From: Pollutimonas nitritireducens
Lineage (GTDB): Bacteria > Pseudomonadota > Gammaproteobacteria > Burkholderiales > Burkholderiaceae_B
NCBI RefSeq assembly: GCF_002849615.1
Contig: NZ_PDNV01000002.1
Location: 310,001-374,000 of the forward strand
DNA: 64,000 nucleotides
Direction of reading: 5' to 3'
Both the position numbers and the translations under genes were made by a program. Below are positions 29,849 through 38,441 of this stretch, piece after piece. The notes below the pieces were generated by a model, which had not been told where the DNA came from, did not search any database, and worked only from the letters and a program-made list of their open reading frames with translations. Numbering within the stretch: the first letter of the stretch is position 1; each line of letters opens with the position of its first letter.

Positions 29849-29943
29849 GGCGAGCCTGACTTCGGCACTGATTCTAAGCGACTATGGCTGCTTCGTTCCC
29901 GACCTGACCAGATTCACCGCCGAACCATGCGAAGGGGCCCGCC
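29849..29943 (-). ncRNA. ffs: 4.5S signal recognition particle RNA, small bacterial type
   Basis: On the minus strand the 95-nt stretch starts GGCGGGCCCC and ends GGCTCGCC, giving a closing stem. It contains the near-invariant SRP domain IV sequence GGTCAGGTCGGGAACGAAGC followed by AGCC, with the GGAA-type loop and asymmetric internal loop. A T-rich run (CCTTCTTTTC) follows, as expected for termination. This RNA binds Ffh and targets nascent membrane proteins to FtsY. Exact ends are estimated to within a few bases. It lies between addA and dnaX. Confidence 0.93.
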
Positions 29944-29971
29944 AAGACGACAGTTTAACAGGTTTGGAAAC

Positions 29972-32900
29972 TCAATAATCGATCCAGAGATCGGCGCGCG
30001 CAAAATAGAGGGCGCCGCGGGCGGGTCGGCCATCCAGAGCGCTGACGTGCGAGCAATAACGCTGGATTTGCTCGCGGTACCGCTCGCGCATGCGGTCGGC
30101 AAAAGCTTCCCTGGCCTCGTCCGCGTGAGGCACGCCCGTCTTGAAATCGACGACAAGCCAGTCCGACTCCTGCGAGATAGCAAGGTCGATCACCGATACG
30201 CGGCCGCTGACGTCCAGCAACGACCACTCCCGGTGTGCGCGCGCGGCCCACAGCAACCACTGCCCTTTCGGACTGGTCAAGGTGGCAGCCAGCGTATCGC
30301 GCAAGACATGCACCGCATCGGAAACGGCAGCCGCCGCCAGACCGGCACGGCTCAGTTGCTTGCGAAAGACCGGCAAGCACTCGTCGATACGGTCCACCGA
30401 CCAGTTGCCGATGCCGTCCTTGCCTATGCGTTCCAGCCATGCGTGCGCCACCGTACCTATCACGCTTTCATGGCCGGCATCGGGTCGCCAGGTCCAGGAC
30501 GCCATGTGTTGCGGCAGTATTGAGGGAGCGATTTGGGCGGAAAGGGACTGCTCGGGCACGCGTACGAGAAAGCGTTGGCGCGGGGACTCTTCGAACGCGC
30601 CAGCTTCGCCCGCCAGATCGGAAGCATCCGGTACGCAAGGGGGCACCATGTAACTCCACAGGCGGCCGAGCAAGGAGCTCGATTCGGGTGGCTTGATGCT
30701 CATACCGTCATCGAGCTCGACCACGCCGATCAGGTGCAATTGCTGGCGCGCGCGGGTCACGGCCACATACAGGAGACGGTCGGCCTCGAAGGCTCCGCGC
30801 TGCCTGTCGCGCGCGGCAAGGTATACCGATACGGGATCGTGCTCGTCCGAGACCTTATGCTTGATCGGACCCAGCAGCAACTCGCCGCCGCCGTATTCGA
30901 AACGCAGCAGGGGAGCCGTATCGGCCTTGGGCCGGCGATGCAGTCCCGCCAGAATGACGGTGTCGAATTCCAGCCCCTTGGACTTGTGTATGGTCATTAC
31001 TTCGACGGCCCGGCCAGTGCTGTTCGGGGCCGCATAGAGCTTCTCCAGGCGGTCATCGAGCTCAATGGGATCCAGGTTGCCATAGGGTGCCAGTTCTTCG
31101 ATCAGCCGAAAAAACTGCTCGGAGTCCGCGGCATCGCTGGCGCTGCTGTATACCGCCGGCCCACCCAGTCGTTGCCAGCAACTTTCCAGCCAGGCTGCAA
31201 AGGGAACCGTGCCGGAAGCGTTGCCAGCGTCCAGCAGCACGCTTGTGGCATGGCGCACCCTCTTCGCTTCGGACTCCTCCAGCGATGCGTCCTGATCAGG
31301 GTCGTGGGCCAGCCACCGGGCCAGCAATGAGGGTACGGCGGAAAACAAGTCTGACCCGAACAGGGTATGCAGGCTGTTCAAGCCAAGGCCGCACAAGGGC
31401 GACCGCAAAACCGACAACCACGCCAGCCGATCTGCCGGATGTGACAACGCCCGTGCCAACTGGGCAAGATCGATGACAACCTGGCGCGACTTCAAGGAGA
31501 CAAGCTCCACCGCCCGGCATGGGACGTTCTGCTGCGCCAATCGATGCACAATCGCATCCAGGTGCGAGCGGGCCCGCACCAGTATTGCGACGGGGTGTTC
31601 GCTATCCGGATGCCGGACAAGCGCTTCCTTGGCCAGCTGGATGGCGATCGATTCGGCGGTCGATGCGGCATCGCCCGCGGCGACATTGGCGGTATCGCTC
31701 TGCTTCTGCTTGAGAGTCCAGACGGGATGGAACTCCACACCCAGGCCATTGACGCCGTCGTTGAAGGCAATGGAATCGGTATAGCGTATGGCGCCGAGAC
31801 CAGGATGATCTTCCTTGGGAAAAATGGGGCGGCACGTCCTGTTCACCCAGTCGACCAAATTCGCCTGGGAACGGAAATTGTCCTTCAGTTCGAGAGGCGT
31901 CAGCCGCAGCTCTCCCAATCCGTGCTCCTTCACCGTCAGGAACAATCCAACTTCCGCCTTGCGGAAACGATAAATCGATTGCATCGGATCGCCCACCAGA
32001 AACAACGTGCGTCCGTCGCCGGCCATCCAGCCGGACGTCAACCGCTCGAGCAGTTGTATCTGCGACTGGCTGGTGTCCTGGAATTCGTCGACCAATATAT
32101 GCCGTATGGTGGTGTCCAGCGCCAGTAACAAATCGCTGGGGTCGTCCACCTGCCCGAGTGCTTCCAGGGCGCGTCGCGAGATCTCGGTGAAGTCGACTTC
32201 GGCCATCTCCGTAAAGCGCACATTGAGCTGCGCCGCGGCAAGCCACAATACCTGGAGCAGAACACCCAGGATCTCCTGCTGTTCTTCGCTGTAACCATCG
32301 CAGGGCGCGCGGCAGATGTCGGCCAGGGCACTGACCCATGGATCCGTTTCGGGTACCGTCCGAAGCCACGCCAGAAATTCCTCTTTACTGGCCGACTTGG
32401 GTTCGAATCCCTGGCCTATATTGACGGTGCGCCGCAGCTTTCCTTCCTTGGTCAGCAGCACACTGGCCAAGGCTTGCCACTGCATCAGGCAGGAAGCGTC
32501 GGTATCAAAAAGTTCGCCTTGCCAGTCTTGCAACAGGCATAGATCAGCCGTGCTTCCCTTGCCCGCCAGTACGCCGGCCGCCTGCGCAACCAGCGGCGCC
32601 AGTGTGGATGCCCAGCCCGGCGGCATCGCCGTTGCCAGGCGTTCCAGGTCCGACTGAATCGTCTTATCCAGATTTTCCAATAATTGGTCGACGTCGCTGC
32701 CGGAGGCCAGCAACGGCAGCCAATGGTCGCGGCTGGCCAGCATGTCGGCCAACAGCCCCTGGGCGCTGCGCCTGTTCACGTCCAGGTGCGAAATAAACTT
32801 CGCGACTGCGTCGCTCTCGTCCGCCATGGCCAGCGTGGCCTGAGCAGCCGCCTCGTAATGGTCTCTGGCATTGTCGACAATGCCAGGCAGGCCACCCAGG

Positions 32901-33307
32901 GAGCTGAGCCACGGCATGGCGCGCACGAGATAGGTACAAAATGAATCGATGGTACGTATGCTCAGCCTTGCGGGATACTGCAACAAGTTCCAGCCCAGCT
33001 CATCATTGCGGCGCATGGCTTTCTGCGCCAATTCCCAACTGCGCTGCTTGTACGGTTCGGGCGGACATGGCCCACAACCCGACTCCAGCTTGCCCAGTAC
33101 GCGGGCATGCATCTCGGATGCCGCTTTGCGGGTGAATGTGATGGCGACGATCTCTTCGGGCCGGCTTACAGTCGCCAACAAGGCGAGAATCCTGTCGGTC
33201 AGCAGTTCGGTCTTGCCCGAACCCGCCGGCGCCTGGATGATGAACGAGCGAGCAGGGTCGATGGCCACGGCACGGACCGCGCTGTCGCTGGGCTGCTTAG
33301 TCGGCAT
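29972..33307 (-). CDS. AddA-like UvrD-family helicase-nuclease
   Basis: The 1111-residue protein is the helicase-nuclease partner of a double-strand-break end-resection complex (AddAB class). Residues 25-35 carry Walker A APAGSGKTELL. Further on are ITFTRKAASEM (motif Ia), VDEFQDTSQSQIQLL (motif II), GDPMQSIYRFR (motif III), TIHKSKGLEFDTVIL and AVTRARQQLHL (motif VI). A C-terminal PD-(D/E)xK nuclease has GTVAHAWLE, VIDLAI and DFKTG. It overlaps the addB-like gene upstream by 11 bases. Confidence 0.92.
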   Translation of the reverse strand: MPTKQPSDSAVRAVAIDPARSFIIQAPAGSGKTELLTDRILALLATVSRPEEIVAITFTRKAASEMHARVLGKLESGCGPCPPEPYKQRSWELAQKAMRRNDELGWNLLQYPARLSIRTIDSFCTYLVRAMPWLSSLGGLPGIVDNARDHYEAAAQATLAMADESDAVAKFISHLDVNRRSAQGLLADMLASRDHWLPLLASGSDVDQLLENLDKTIQSDLERLATAMPPGWASTLAPLVAQAAGVLAGKGSTADLCLLQDWQGELFDTDASCLMQWQALASVLLTKEGKLRRTVNIGQGFEPKSASKEEFLAWLRTVPETDPWVSALADICRAPCDGYSEEQQEILGVLLQVLWLAAAQLNVRFTEMAEVDFTEISRRALEALGQVDDPSDLLLALDTTIRHILVDEFQDTSQSQIQLLERLTSGWMAGDGRTLFLVGDPMQSIYRFRKAEVGLFLTVKEHGLGELRLTPLELKDNFRSQANLVDWVNRTCRPIFPKEDHPGLGAIRYTDSIAFNDGVNGLGVEFHPVWTLKQKQSDTANVAAGDAASTAESIAIQLAKEALVRHPDSEHPVAILVRARSHLDAIVHRLAQQNVPCRAVELVSLKSRQVVIDLAQLARALSHPADRLAWLSVLRSPLCGLGLNSLHTLFGSDLFSAVPSLLARWLAHDPDQDASLEESEAKRVRHATSVLLDAGNASGTVPFAAWLESCWQRLGGPAVYSSASDAADSEQFFRLIEELAPYGNLDPIELDDRLEKLYAAPNSTGRAVEVMTIHKSKGLEFDTVILAGLHRRPKADTAPLLRFEYGGGELLLGPIKHKVSDEHDPVSVYLAARDRQRGAFEADRLLYVAVTRARQQLHLIGVVELDDGMSIKPPESSSLLGRLWSYMVPPCVPDASDLAGEAGAFEESPRQRFLVRVPEQSLSAQIAPSILPQHMASWTWRPDAGHESVIGTVAHAWLERIGKDGIGNWSVDRIDECLPVFRKQLSRAGLAAAAVSDAVHVLRDTLAATLTSPKGQWLLWAARAHREWSLLDVSGRVSVIDLAISQESDWLVVDFKTGVPHADEAREAFADRMRERYREQIQRYCSHVSALDGRPARGALYFARADLWIDY

Positions 33308-35954
33308 GCGGATATTCCTCGTTCAGACGCAGGAAGGGCAGGACATCGCAGTACTTGATGTCGTCCGGCCGCAGGCTTTCGTTGCGTGCAAGGCCTGCCA
33401 CGTATTCCTGCGCCAGGCTTTCGATGGTGCGGCGCCATTCCCCCATCAGTGATTCCCAACTATGGCCGGCAAAAGCGGGCCACTCGTTCACGGAGGACAA
33501 GCCTTCAAGTCCGTAGTCGCCGTCAACCAGTCCCTTCAATTTGATCTCCCTGGCGTGCAGGCCCACCAGGACAAGCGCAGCGACCGCATTGTCTTCGCCG
33601 GCCAGTACCGATGCGTAGAAAGGCAGTTGCAAACCCACGGGGCGCTGCCGCATCCAGTCGGAACGCGGATCGATATTGCTGTCGCCCGCCTTGTAATCAA
33701 TGACGGCTAGACGCCCATCGTGCAACTGATCGATGCGATCCAGACGCAAGTTCAATTCCAGCGGCCCGTGCGACCACTGATAGCTTTGCTCGACGTCGCG
33801 TATCGTAAATTCGGTGCGCGTGAGTTCCACTGCCATCCATTCACGCAATATCTTCATGGCGCGCTCTGTTTCCAATGCGTGCAATGCCGGCCCGTAATCC
33901 TGCAGACATTCGTCCGCCGCCTGCTGCACGGCTTCCCCCAAAAGCGTATCCAGGCGCCCTTCAGCATGAAGGACGCGCAACCCCTGCTGACCCGGGATAA
34001 GTCGCCAGACAAGTTCGACAGCCCGATGCAGAAAGACCCCTCGCGCATTCTGGTCGGCGACATCGGCATAGTCAGGAAGTTGGCTGGCGCCCAGTCGATA
34101 CTTCACGAACGCCCATAAGGGGTTGCGTGCCTGCGTGTCGATGACTCCGATGCCACCACGCGTTGCGCGTCCCGCTTGCAGCGGCGGCCCTTTTTCGTCC
34201 AGCACGCATTCGAGCACGCTGCGGGTTTGCAGTGGCGTGCGCAAGTCCATTTCGATCACTGGCAGTCCGGCGACACAGGGGCTAGGGCGAAGCTCGCTCT
34301 CACCCTCGTGCTGGGCATGACTCAGAATCACCTCGGATGCGCAGGCCAGCAAGGCATCATACATGGACGACGCCCAGTGCAATTCCCGCTCCGGCGTGGC
34401 GCGCGGCGCATTGGCCTTGCGCAAGGCAGCCAGGGGAATGAATGGATTGGGCTTCGGCGCTGCGGGCAAGACGTTGTCGGTCAGTCCCAACACCCATACG
34501 CCGTCCCAGCGCCCCCCTTCCGACTCGAGAAAGCCCAGCACATCGAGCCGCGCGGAAGGATCGCGTTGCGGCTGGAATGGTGTTTCACGCGCAAGGCGGG
34601 TCAACATCGTCACGGCTGCGGAAAGTCCGGTCATCCCCACGACCGGCGCCTGCCGGCCAAACCGGTCCAGCAGGCCGTCGAAGGCCTCCACCACTTGATA
34701 AGCGTGGCTGTCCAGGGAGCCCTGACCCGGAAAACCCAGCGCCTGCAACCAGGAACGGAAGCGTCGTGTCCACGTGTCAACATCTGCTGCGGCAGTCTGG
34801 TCCAGCCAGATGGTCACGCAACCCTTCCAGGCAGCGCCAAGTACGGGAGCATGGCCATCGAGCAGTTCGGCAAACTCGTCCGGCGACACCTTCACCTTGG
34901 CCTGCTTGCGCCAGTGCGCATCCATGGTGGCCCGCCCTGAAGCTTCGTGCCGCTCGCCCGCGCAGGCCCCGGCCAGCAGGGCCTGGCCCAGGTCGACAGG
35001 TTCGCAATACTTTCTCTGCGCGAACTGGGCCACTATGCGTAGCCAGGCCAGCGCGGCACGCACCAATGGCCAATCCGAAAGCGGCCGGGCAACGGCAATG
35101 TTGTAGGCATAGGGGCCACCGTGGGCGCCCGTACCCAGTGCATTGCGCAAGCTGCGATGTGCCAGGACGACATCAGCCTCGAGCCTGGCCGCCACGATTG
35201 CGTAGCGCCCTTCTGGATCCTGGCTCAGCTTTTCCGCGGCCCAGCGCGCTGCCATGCGCCACTCACTATCCGGATCCGGGGCCACTACACGCCCGACCAG
35301 TGCGGCAACCGGTGCCGTGGCGTCCAGGGCGAATACCTGTATGCCCTGTTCCCGCATGGCATCGAGCAGGCTGGAAAAACGCGGCGACAGTTCATTGAAC
35401 CCCGCCAACACCAGTGTGGAAAAGGGCATGCGCAACAAGCCGTGATGGACGGCGGCATGAATTCTTTCGTAAGCCAGGTTTCCATCTTCCAGATCCATCC
35501 CGGCGAGCATCTGTCGATATCGATCACGCCACGTACGAAAGCGCTGGAACTCCACCGTTTCCACCTCGGAGGGCACGCTTATCTGCCACTCATCCAGCAG
35601 ATGGTCGGCTTGCGCCGCCAAGCGCGCTGCCTGGGCCACGTCCAGAAGCACATGATCGGATTCCTCGTCGGCGATCACGCGCTGCCACAGAAACTGGGCG
35701 CCAAATGCATCGACAGTGTGCGAGGCGAGCCCGGAGTCCGGTATAAACGACAACTGATCGGCGGCACGGGCCAGCCAGCCTGACAAAGGTACGATATCCG
35801 GAATCGCCATCACCCGACGCGTATCGTTCAATCCTGCAGACAGTTCAGCAAGTATGCGGCGCGCATGGCGGTTATTGACCGTAAGAACCAGGACGGAGCC
35901 GGAATCCTGCTGCGAGAGACGATCGAGAGATACTGTTTCGAATTGAGCGGTCAT
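33297..35954 (-). CDS. AddB-like PD-(D/E)xK nuclease protein
   Basis: This 885-residue protein resembles the probable DNA repair protein partner of AddA-like helicases in betaproteobacteria. The N-terminal half is a degenerate helicase fold without a Walker A lysine (VLTVNNRHARRIL in its place), while VLAGFNELSPRF and WVLGLTDNVLP mark helicase-like strands. The C-terminal third is a RecB-like nuclease: GVFLHRAVELVWRL, RLDRIDQL, VIDYKAG and LQLPFYASVL. I saw no iron-sulfur cysteine cluster of the Bacillus AddB kind. Overlap with addA indicates one operon. Confidence 0.88.
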   Translation of the reverse strand: MTAQFETVSLDRLSQQDSGSVLVLTVNNRHARRILAELSAGLNDTRRVMAIPDIVPLSGWLARAADQLSFIPDSGLASHTVDAFGAQFLWQRVIADEESDHVLLDVAQAARLAAQADHLLDEWQISVPSEVETVEFQRFRTWRDRYRQMLAGMDLEDGNLAYERIHAAVHHGLLRMPFSTLVLAGFNELSPRFSSLLDAMREQGIQVFALDATAPVAALVGRVVAPDPDSEWRMAARWAAEKLSQDPEGRYAIVAARLEADVVLAHRSLRNALGTGAHGGPYAYNIAVARPLSDWPLVRAALAWLRIVAQFAQRKYCEPVDLGQALLAGACAGERHEASGRATMDAHWRKQAKVKVSPDEFAELLDGHAPVLGAAWKGCVTIWLDQTAAADVDTWTRRFRSWLQALGFPGQGSLDSHAYQVVEAFDGLLDRFGRQAPVVGMTGLSAAVTMLTRLARETPFQPQRDPSARLDVLGFLESEGGRWDGVWVLGLTDNVLPAAPKPNPFIPLAALRKANAPRATPERELHWASSMYDALLACASEVILSHAQHEGESELRPSPCVAGLPVIEMDLRTPLQTRSVLECVLDEKGPPLQAGRATRGGIGVIDTQARNPLWAFVKYRLGASQLPDYADVADQNARGVFLHRAVELVWRLIPGQQGLRVLHAEGRLDTLLGEAVQQAADECLQDYGPALHALETERAMKILREWMAVELTRTEFTIRDVEQSYQWSHGPLELNLRLDRIDQLHDGRLAVIDYKAGDSNIDPRSDWMRQRPVGLQLPFYASVLAGEDNAVAALVLVGLHAREIKLKGLVDGDYGLEGLSSVNEWPAFAGHSWESLMGEWRRTIESLAQEYVAGLARNESLRPDDIKYCDVLPFLRLNEEYPHAD

Positions 35955-36001
35955 TGTTGGCTGGACGTCAGGGATGCTGGAACTTCTTCATGCCAGCCGA
36001 A

Positions 36002-36757
36002 TCAACGCCGGGAAAAACCATGTTTGGCAAGAATGGACTGGCCTTGGTCGGAGAGCACAAAGGCGACGAAATCCGCAGCAAGCGGATGCCGATTCTGGCG
36101 TTCGACCGGCGCTATGAAATAGCGTAGCGGAATGGGCGAAGGCAGTGGCTGGACTACCTTGACCCTGTCCGGCATGGTGGCGGCGTCGGTCGCGAAGACC
36201 AACCCGGCATCGACCTCGCCACGTGCCACAAAGTCGAGCACCTGGCGCGCGTTCTCACCCAGCACCTCGCGTTGCTTGACATCGTTCCAGGCGCCGGCCT
36301 TTTCCAGGGCGACTTTTGCGTAGCGGCCAGCCGGCACCATGGCGGGGTTGCCCAAGGCGATGCGTTTAACGTCGGCCGCGCCAAGATCGGCCAACGACTT
36401 GATATTGCCGCGCTTGCTGCCCGGCACAATGAGTACAAGCTCGTTGCCGATGAAGTCTTTGCTTTTCGATGCATCCACTACCTTCACTTCGATTGCCTTG
36501 TCCATGGCAATTTGATCGGCCGACGCAAAGACGTCGGACGGCATGCCATTGACGATATGCGTCATCAAGGTATCCGACCCGGCGAAACTCAACAGCACTT
36601 TCGTGCCGGGGTGTGCCTGCTGGAATTGAGCGGCCATCTCCGCAAAGCCATTGGTGAGGCTGGACGCGGCCGACACCAGCAGATCTTCGGCTGATGCGGA
36701 AGCGCTCCATCCGAACGTGACAAGCAGCGCTGCCGCGACAAATCGCTTGAGTTTCAT
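36002..36757 (-). CDS. modA: Molybdate-type periplasmic binding protein (ModA), orphan
   Basis: The 251-residue protein has a Sec signal peptide (MKLKRFVAAALLVTFG, cleavage near ASA-ED). Its ModA fold has the oxyanion-site segments VSAASSLTNGF (about residue 30), SFAGSDTLMTHI, DVFASADQIAMD and GLVFATDA. GGGGA precedes ATG 36757; an upstream in-frame ATG at 36826 is less likely. ModB and ModC are not adjacent, so either the other subunits are elsewhere or the ligand is another oxyanion. It sits 47 bases after addB and has a divergent intergenic region with xerD. Confidence 0.85.
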   Translation of the reverse strand: MKLKRFVAAALLVTFGWSASASAEDLLVSAASSLTNGFAEMAAQFQQAHPGTKVLLSFAGSDTLMTHIVNGMPSDVFASADQIAMDKAIEVKVVDASKSKDFIGNELVLIVPGSKRGNIKSLADLGAADVKRIALGNPAMVPAGRYAKVALEKAGAWNDVKQREVLGENARQVLDFVARGEVDAGLVFATDAATMPDRVKVVQPLPSPIPLRYFIAPVERQNRHPLAADFVAFVLSDQGQSILAKHGFSRR

Positions 36758-36832
36758 TTTTTTCCCCGATGGTTTCTGCAGATAGAGAGGATGTTCAGCG
36801 GCGCATCGAATTCGGTCCACCGACATGGCAAT

Positions 36833-36854
36833 AGTAAAGCACAGGCGCTTTACT
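36833..36854. promoter_or_regulatory. Inverted repeat between modA and xerD
   Basis: AGTAAAGC and GCTTTACT, 8 bp each with a 6-base spacer, lie 76 bases upstream of modA and 54 upstream of xerD. It does not match the ModE consensus as I know it. The cognate regulator is unknown. Confidence 0.3.
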
Positions 36855-36907
36855 GCGGAAGCATGGCCTTGCCACTGATAGAATAGGATTCTTTTCGCGG
36901 GACAATC

Positions 36908-37807
36908 GTGGCTTTGTCATCCCTCACTTCCGTCGATACATTCATCGATGCCATCTGGCTGGAGGACGGCCTGGCGCCCAATACCTTGTCGGCCTACCGA
37001 CGCGACCTGACCGCCTTTGCCAAATGGCTGCACGCCAAGAAAAGCAAACAGCTCGATAAGGCGGACGCGGCCGACATACAAGACTGGTTTGCGGCCATCC
37101 ACGCTGCCAGCAAGGCAACGACCGCAAACCGGCGATTGGCGTCGCTGCGACGCTACTACCTTTGGGCGTTGCGCCACGGCGTGGTCGCCAAGGATCCATG
37201 CCTGACGTTGCATGCCGCCAAGCAAGCCGCCCGATTTCCCAAGACGCTGTCGGAGGACCAGGTCGACGCCTTGCTGCAGTCGCCCGATGCGGGCACCACG
37301 CTAGGTCTGCGCGACCGTGCCATGCTGGAAACCCTTTACGCCACCGGGCTGCGGGCCAGCGAACTGATCAGCCTTAACGTATTGGACGTGAGCCTGACAG
37401 AAGGTGTGCTCAGGGTAAACGTCGGCAAAGGCGGGAAGGATCGCCTCGTTCCATTGGGACAAGAAGCGCAATACTGGATCGACCTGTACATCAAGCAGGC
37501 ACGCCCCCAGTTGCTGGGTGCACGGCGCGACGACGCCTTGTTCGTGACCGCCCGGTCAGGCGCCATGACGCGCCAGGCGTTCTGGCTGATCGTCAAGAAA
37601 TATGCCCTTCAGGCAGACATCCACGCTCCGCTTTCGCCACATGTCGTCAGGCATGCGTTCGCGACCCATTTGTTGAATCATGGTGCCGATCTTCGTGTCG
37701 TCCAGATGCTGCTGGGCCATGCCGATATTTCCACCACGCAGATATATACTCACGTTGCAAGCGAACGGCTCAAAGCCCTGCACGCCAAACACCACCCCCG
37801 TGCCTGA
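36908..37807 (+). CDS. xerD: Site-specific tyrosine recombinase XerD
   Basis: XerD with XerC resolves chromosome dimers at dif near the septum. The 299-residue product, from a GTG start, has the SAM-like N-terminal core-binding domain (FIDAIWLEDGLAPNTLSAYRRDL). The catalytic set is Arg in GLRASEL, Lys in GKGGKDRL, His-x-x-Arg in SPHVVRH, His in LGHADISTTQIYTH and the Tyr nucleophile in that same block. Length matches housekeeping XerD (298). It is not the integrase of the nearby island, which starts 560 bases further on. Confidence 0.95.
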   Translation: MALSSLTSVDTFIDAIWLEDGLAPNTLSAYRRDLTAFAKWLHAKKSKQLDKADAADIQDWFAAIHAASKATTANRRLASLRRYYLWALRHGVVAKDPCLTLHAAKQAARFPKTLSEDQVDALLQSPDAGTTLGLRDRAMLETLYATGLRASELISLNVLDVSLTEGVLRVNVGKGGKDRLVPLGQEAQYWIDLYIKQARPQLLGARRDDALFVTARSGAMTRQAFWLIVKKYALQADIHAPLSPHVVRHAFATHLLNHGADLRVVQMLLGHADISTTQIYTHVASERLKALHAKHHPRA

Positions 37808-37858
37808 GCACCTCAGCCCTGCACAGGCTCTGCGCATTCAGAAAAAAGATATTCCCCC

Positions 37859-38353
37859 ATGGCAAAAGACAAACATGTTTCGGAAACGCCCGCGACGCAG
37901 TTCTTGAAGAAGCACCGCGTGGCGTACAGCGAACATTCATACGACTATATCGACCACGGCGGCGCCACTGAAGCCGCAAAGCAACTTGACCTGGATTTGC
38001 ACCAGGTGGCAAAGACATTGATCATGGAAGACGAGGATGCGCAGCCGTTAATGGTCATCATGCATGGAGACCGTGAAGTCTCCACCAAGAACCTGGCTCG
38101 TCAGACGGCAGCAAAAAAAGTAAGCCCCTGCACTCCTGACACGGCACAGAAACACTCCGGTTATCTGGTGGGTGGGACATCACCCTTTGCGACACGTAAA
38201 AAAATGCCGGTCTGGATAGAGGCCGGGCTTCTCAACTATCCGCTCATTTACGTAAACGGAGGCCGGCGAGGCTATCTAATAGGTGTGGAGCCATCGGCGC
38301 TGGCGTCCTTGCTGGACGCGAAACCGGTAAATGTAGGTCTGACCAAGAGCTGA
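37859..38353 (+). CDS. ybaK: Cys-tRNA(Pro)/Cys-tRNA(Cys) deacylase YbaK
   Basis: YbaK hydrolyses Cys-tRNA(Pro) mischarged by prolyl-tRNA synthetase. The 164-residue product has the YbaK/EbsC fold: TPATQFLKKHRVAYSEHSYD at the start, AAKQLDLDLHQVAKTLI with the catalytic-site lysine, and GGTSPFATRKKMPV. Length is standard. Its stop lies 16 bases before the tRNA-derived direct repeat that marks the left edge of the genomic island. Confidence 0.93.
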   Translation: MAKDKHVSETPATQFLKKHRVAYSEHSYDYIDHGGATEAAKQLDLDLHQVAKTLIMEDEDAQPLMVIMHGDREVSTKNLARQTAAKKVSPCTPDTAQKHSGYLVGGTSPFATRKKMPVWIEAGLLNYPLIYVNGGRRGYLIGVEPSALASLLDAKPVNVGLTKS

Positions 38354-38368
38354 CCCGGCTTGAGTGCA

Positions 38369-38383
38369 TGGCGTCTCCAGCAG
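38369..38383 (+). repeat. Displaced tRNA-Arg 3' end, left direct repeat (att site)
   Basis: TGGCGTCTCCAGCAG is identical to 43862-43876, the last 15 nt of the tRNA-Arg(CCT) gene (part of the T-stem, acceptor strand, discriminator and CCA). Weaker identity continues into the T-loop (AACGAAC-TG against TCGAACCTG). It is on the same strand, so a direct repeat, as left by tyrosine-integrase insertion into a tRNA 3' end. Confidence 0.8.
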
Positions 38384-38441
38384 AGAACGAACTGATGTCT
38401 ACAGAGGCGCATTAATAAAGAATCTAGCACTAGGTAGTCCC

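Noticed and set aside
36908-37807. XerD as integrase of the tRNA-Arg island
   Set aside because: Length, motifs and position outside the direct repeats all fit the housekeeping dimer-resolution recombinase.
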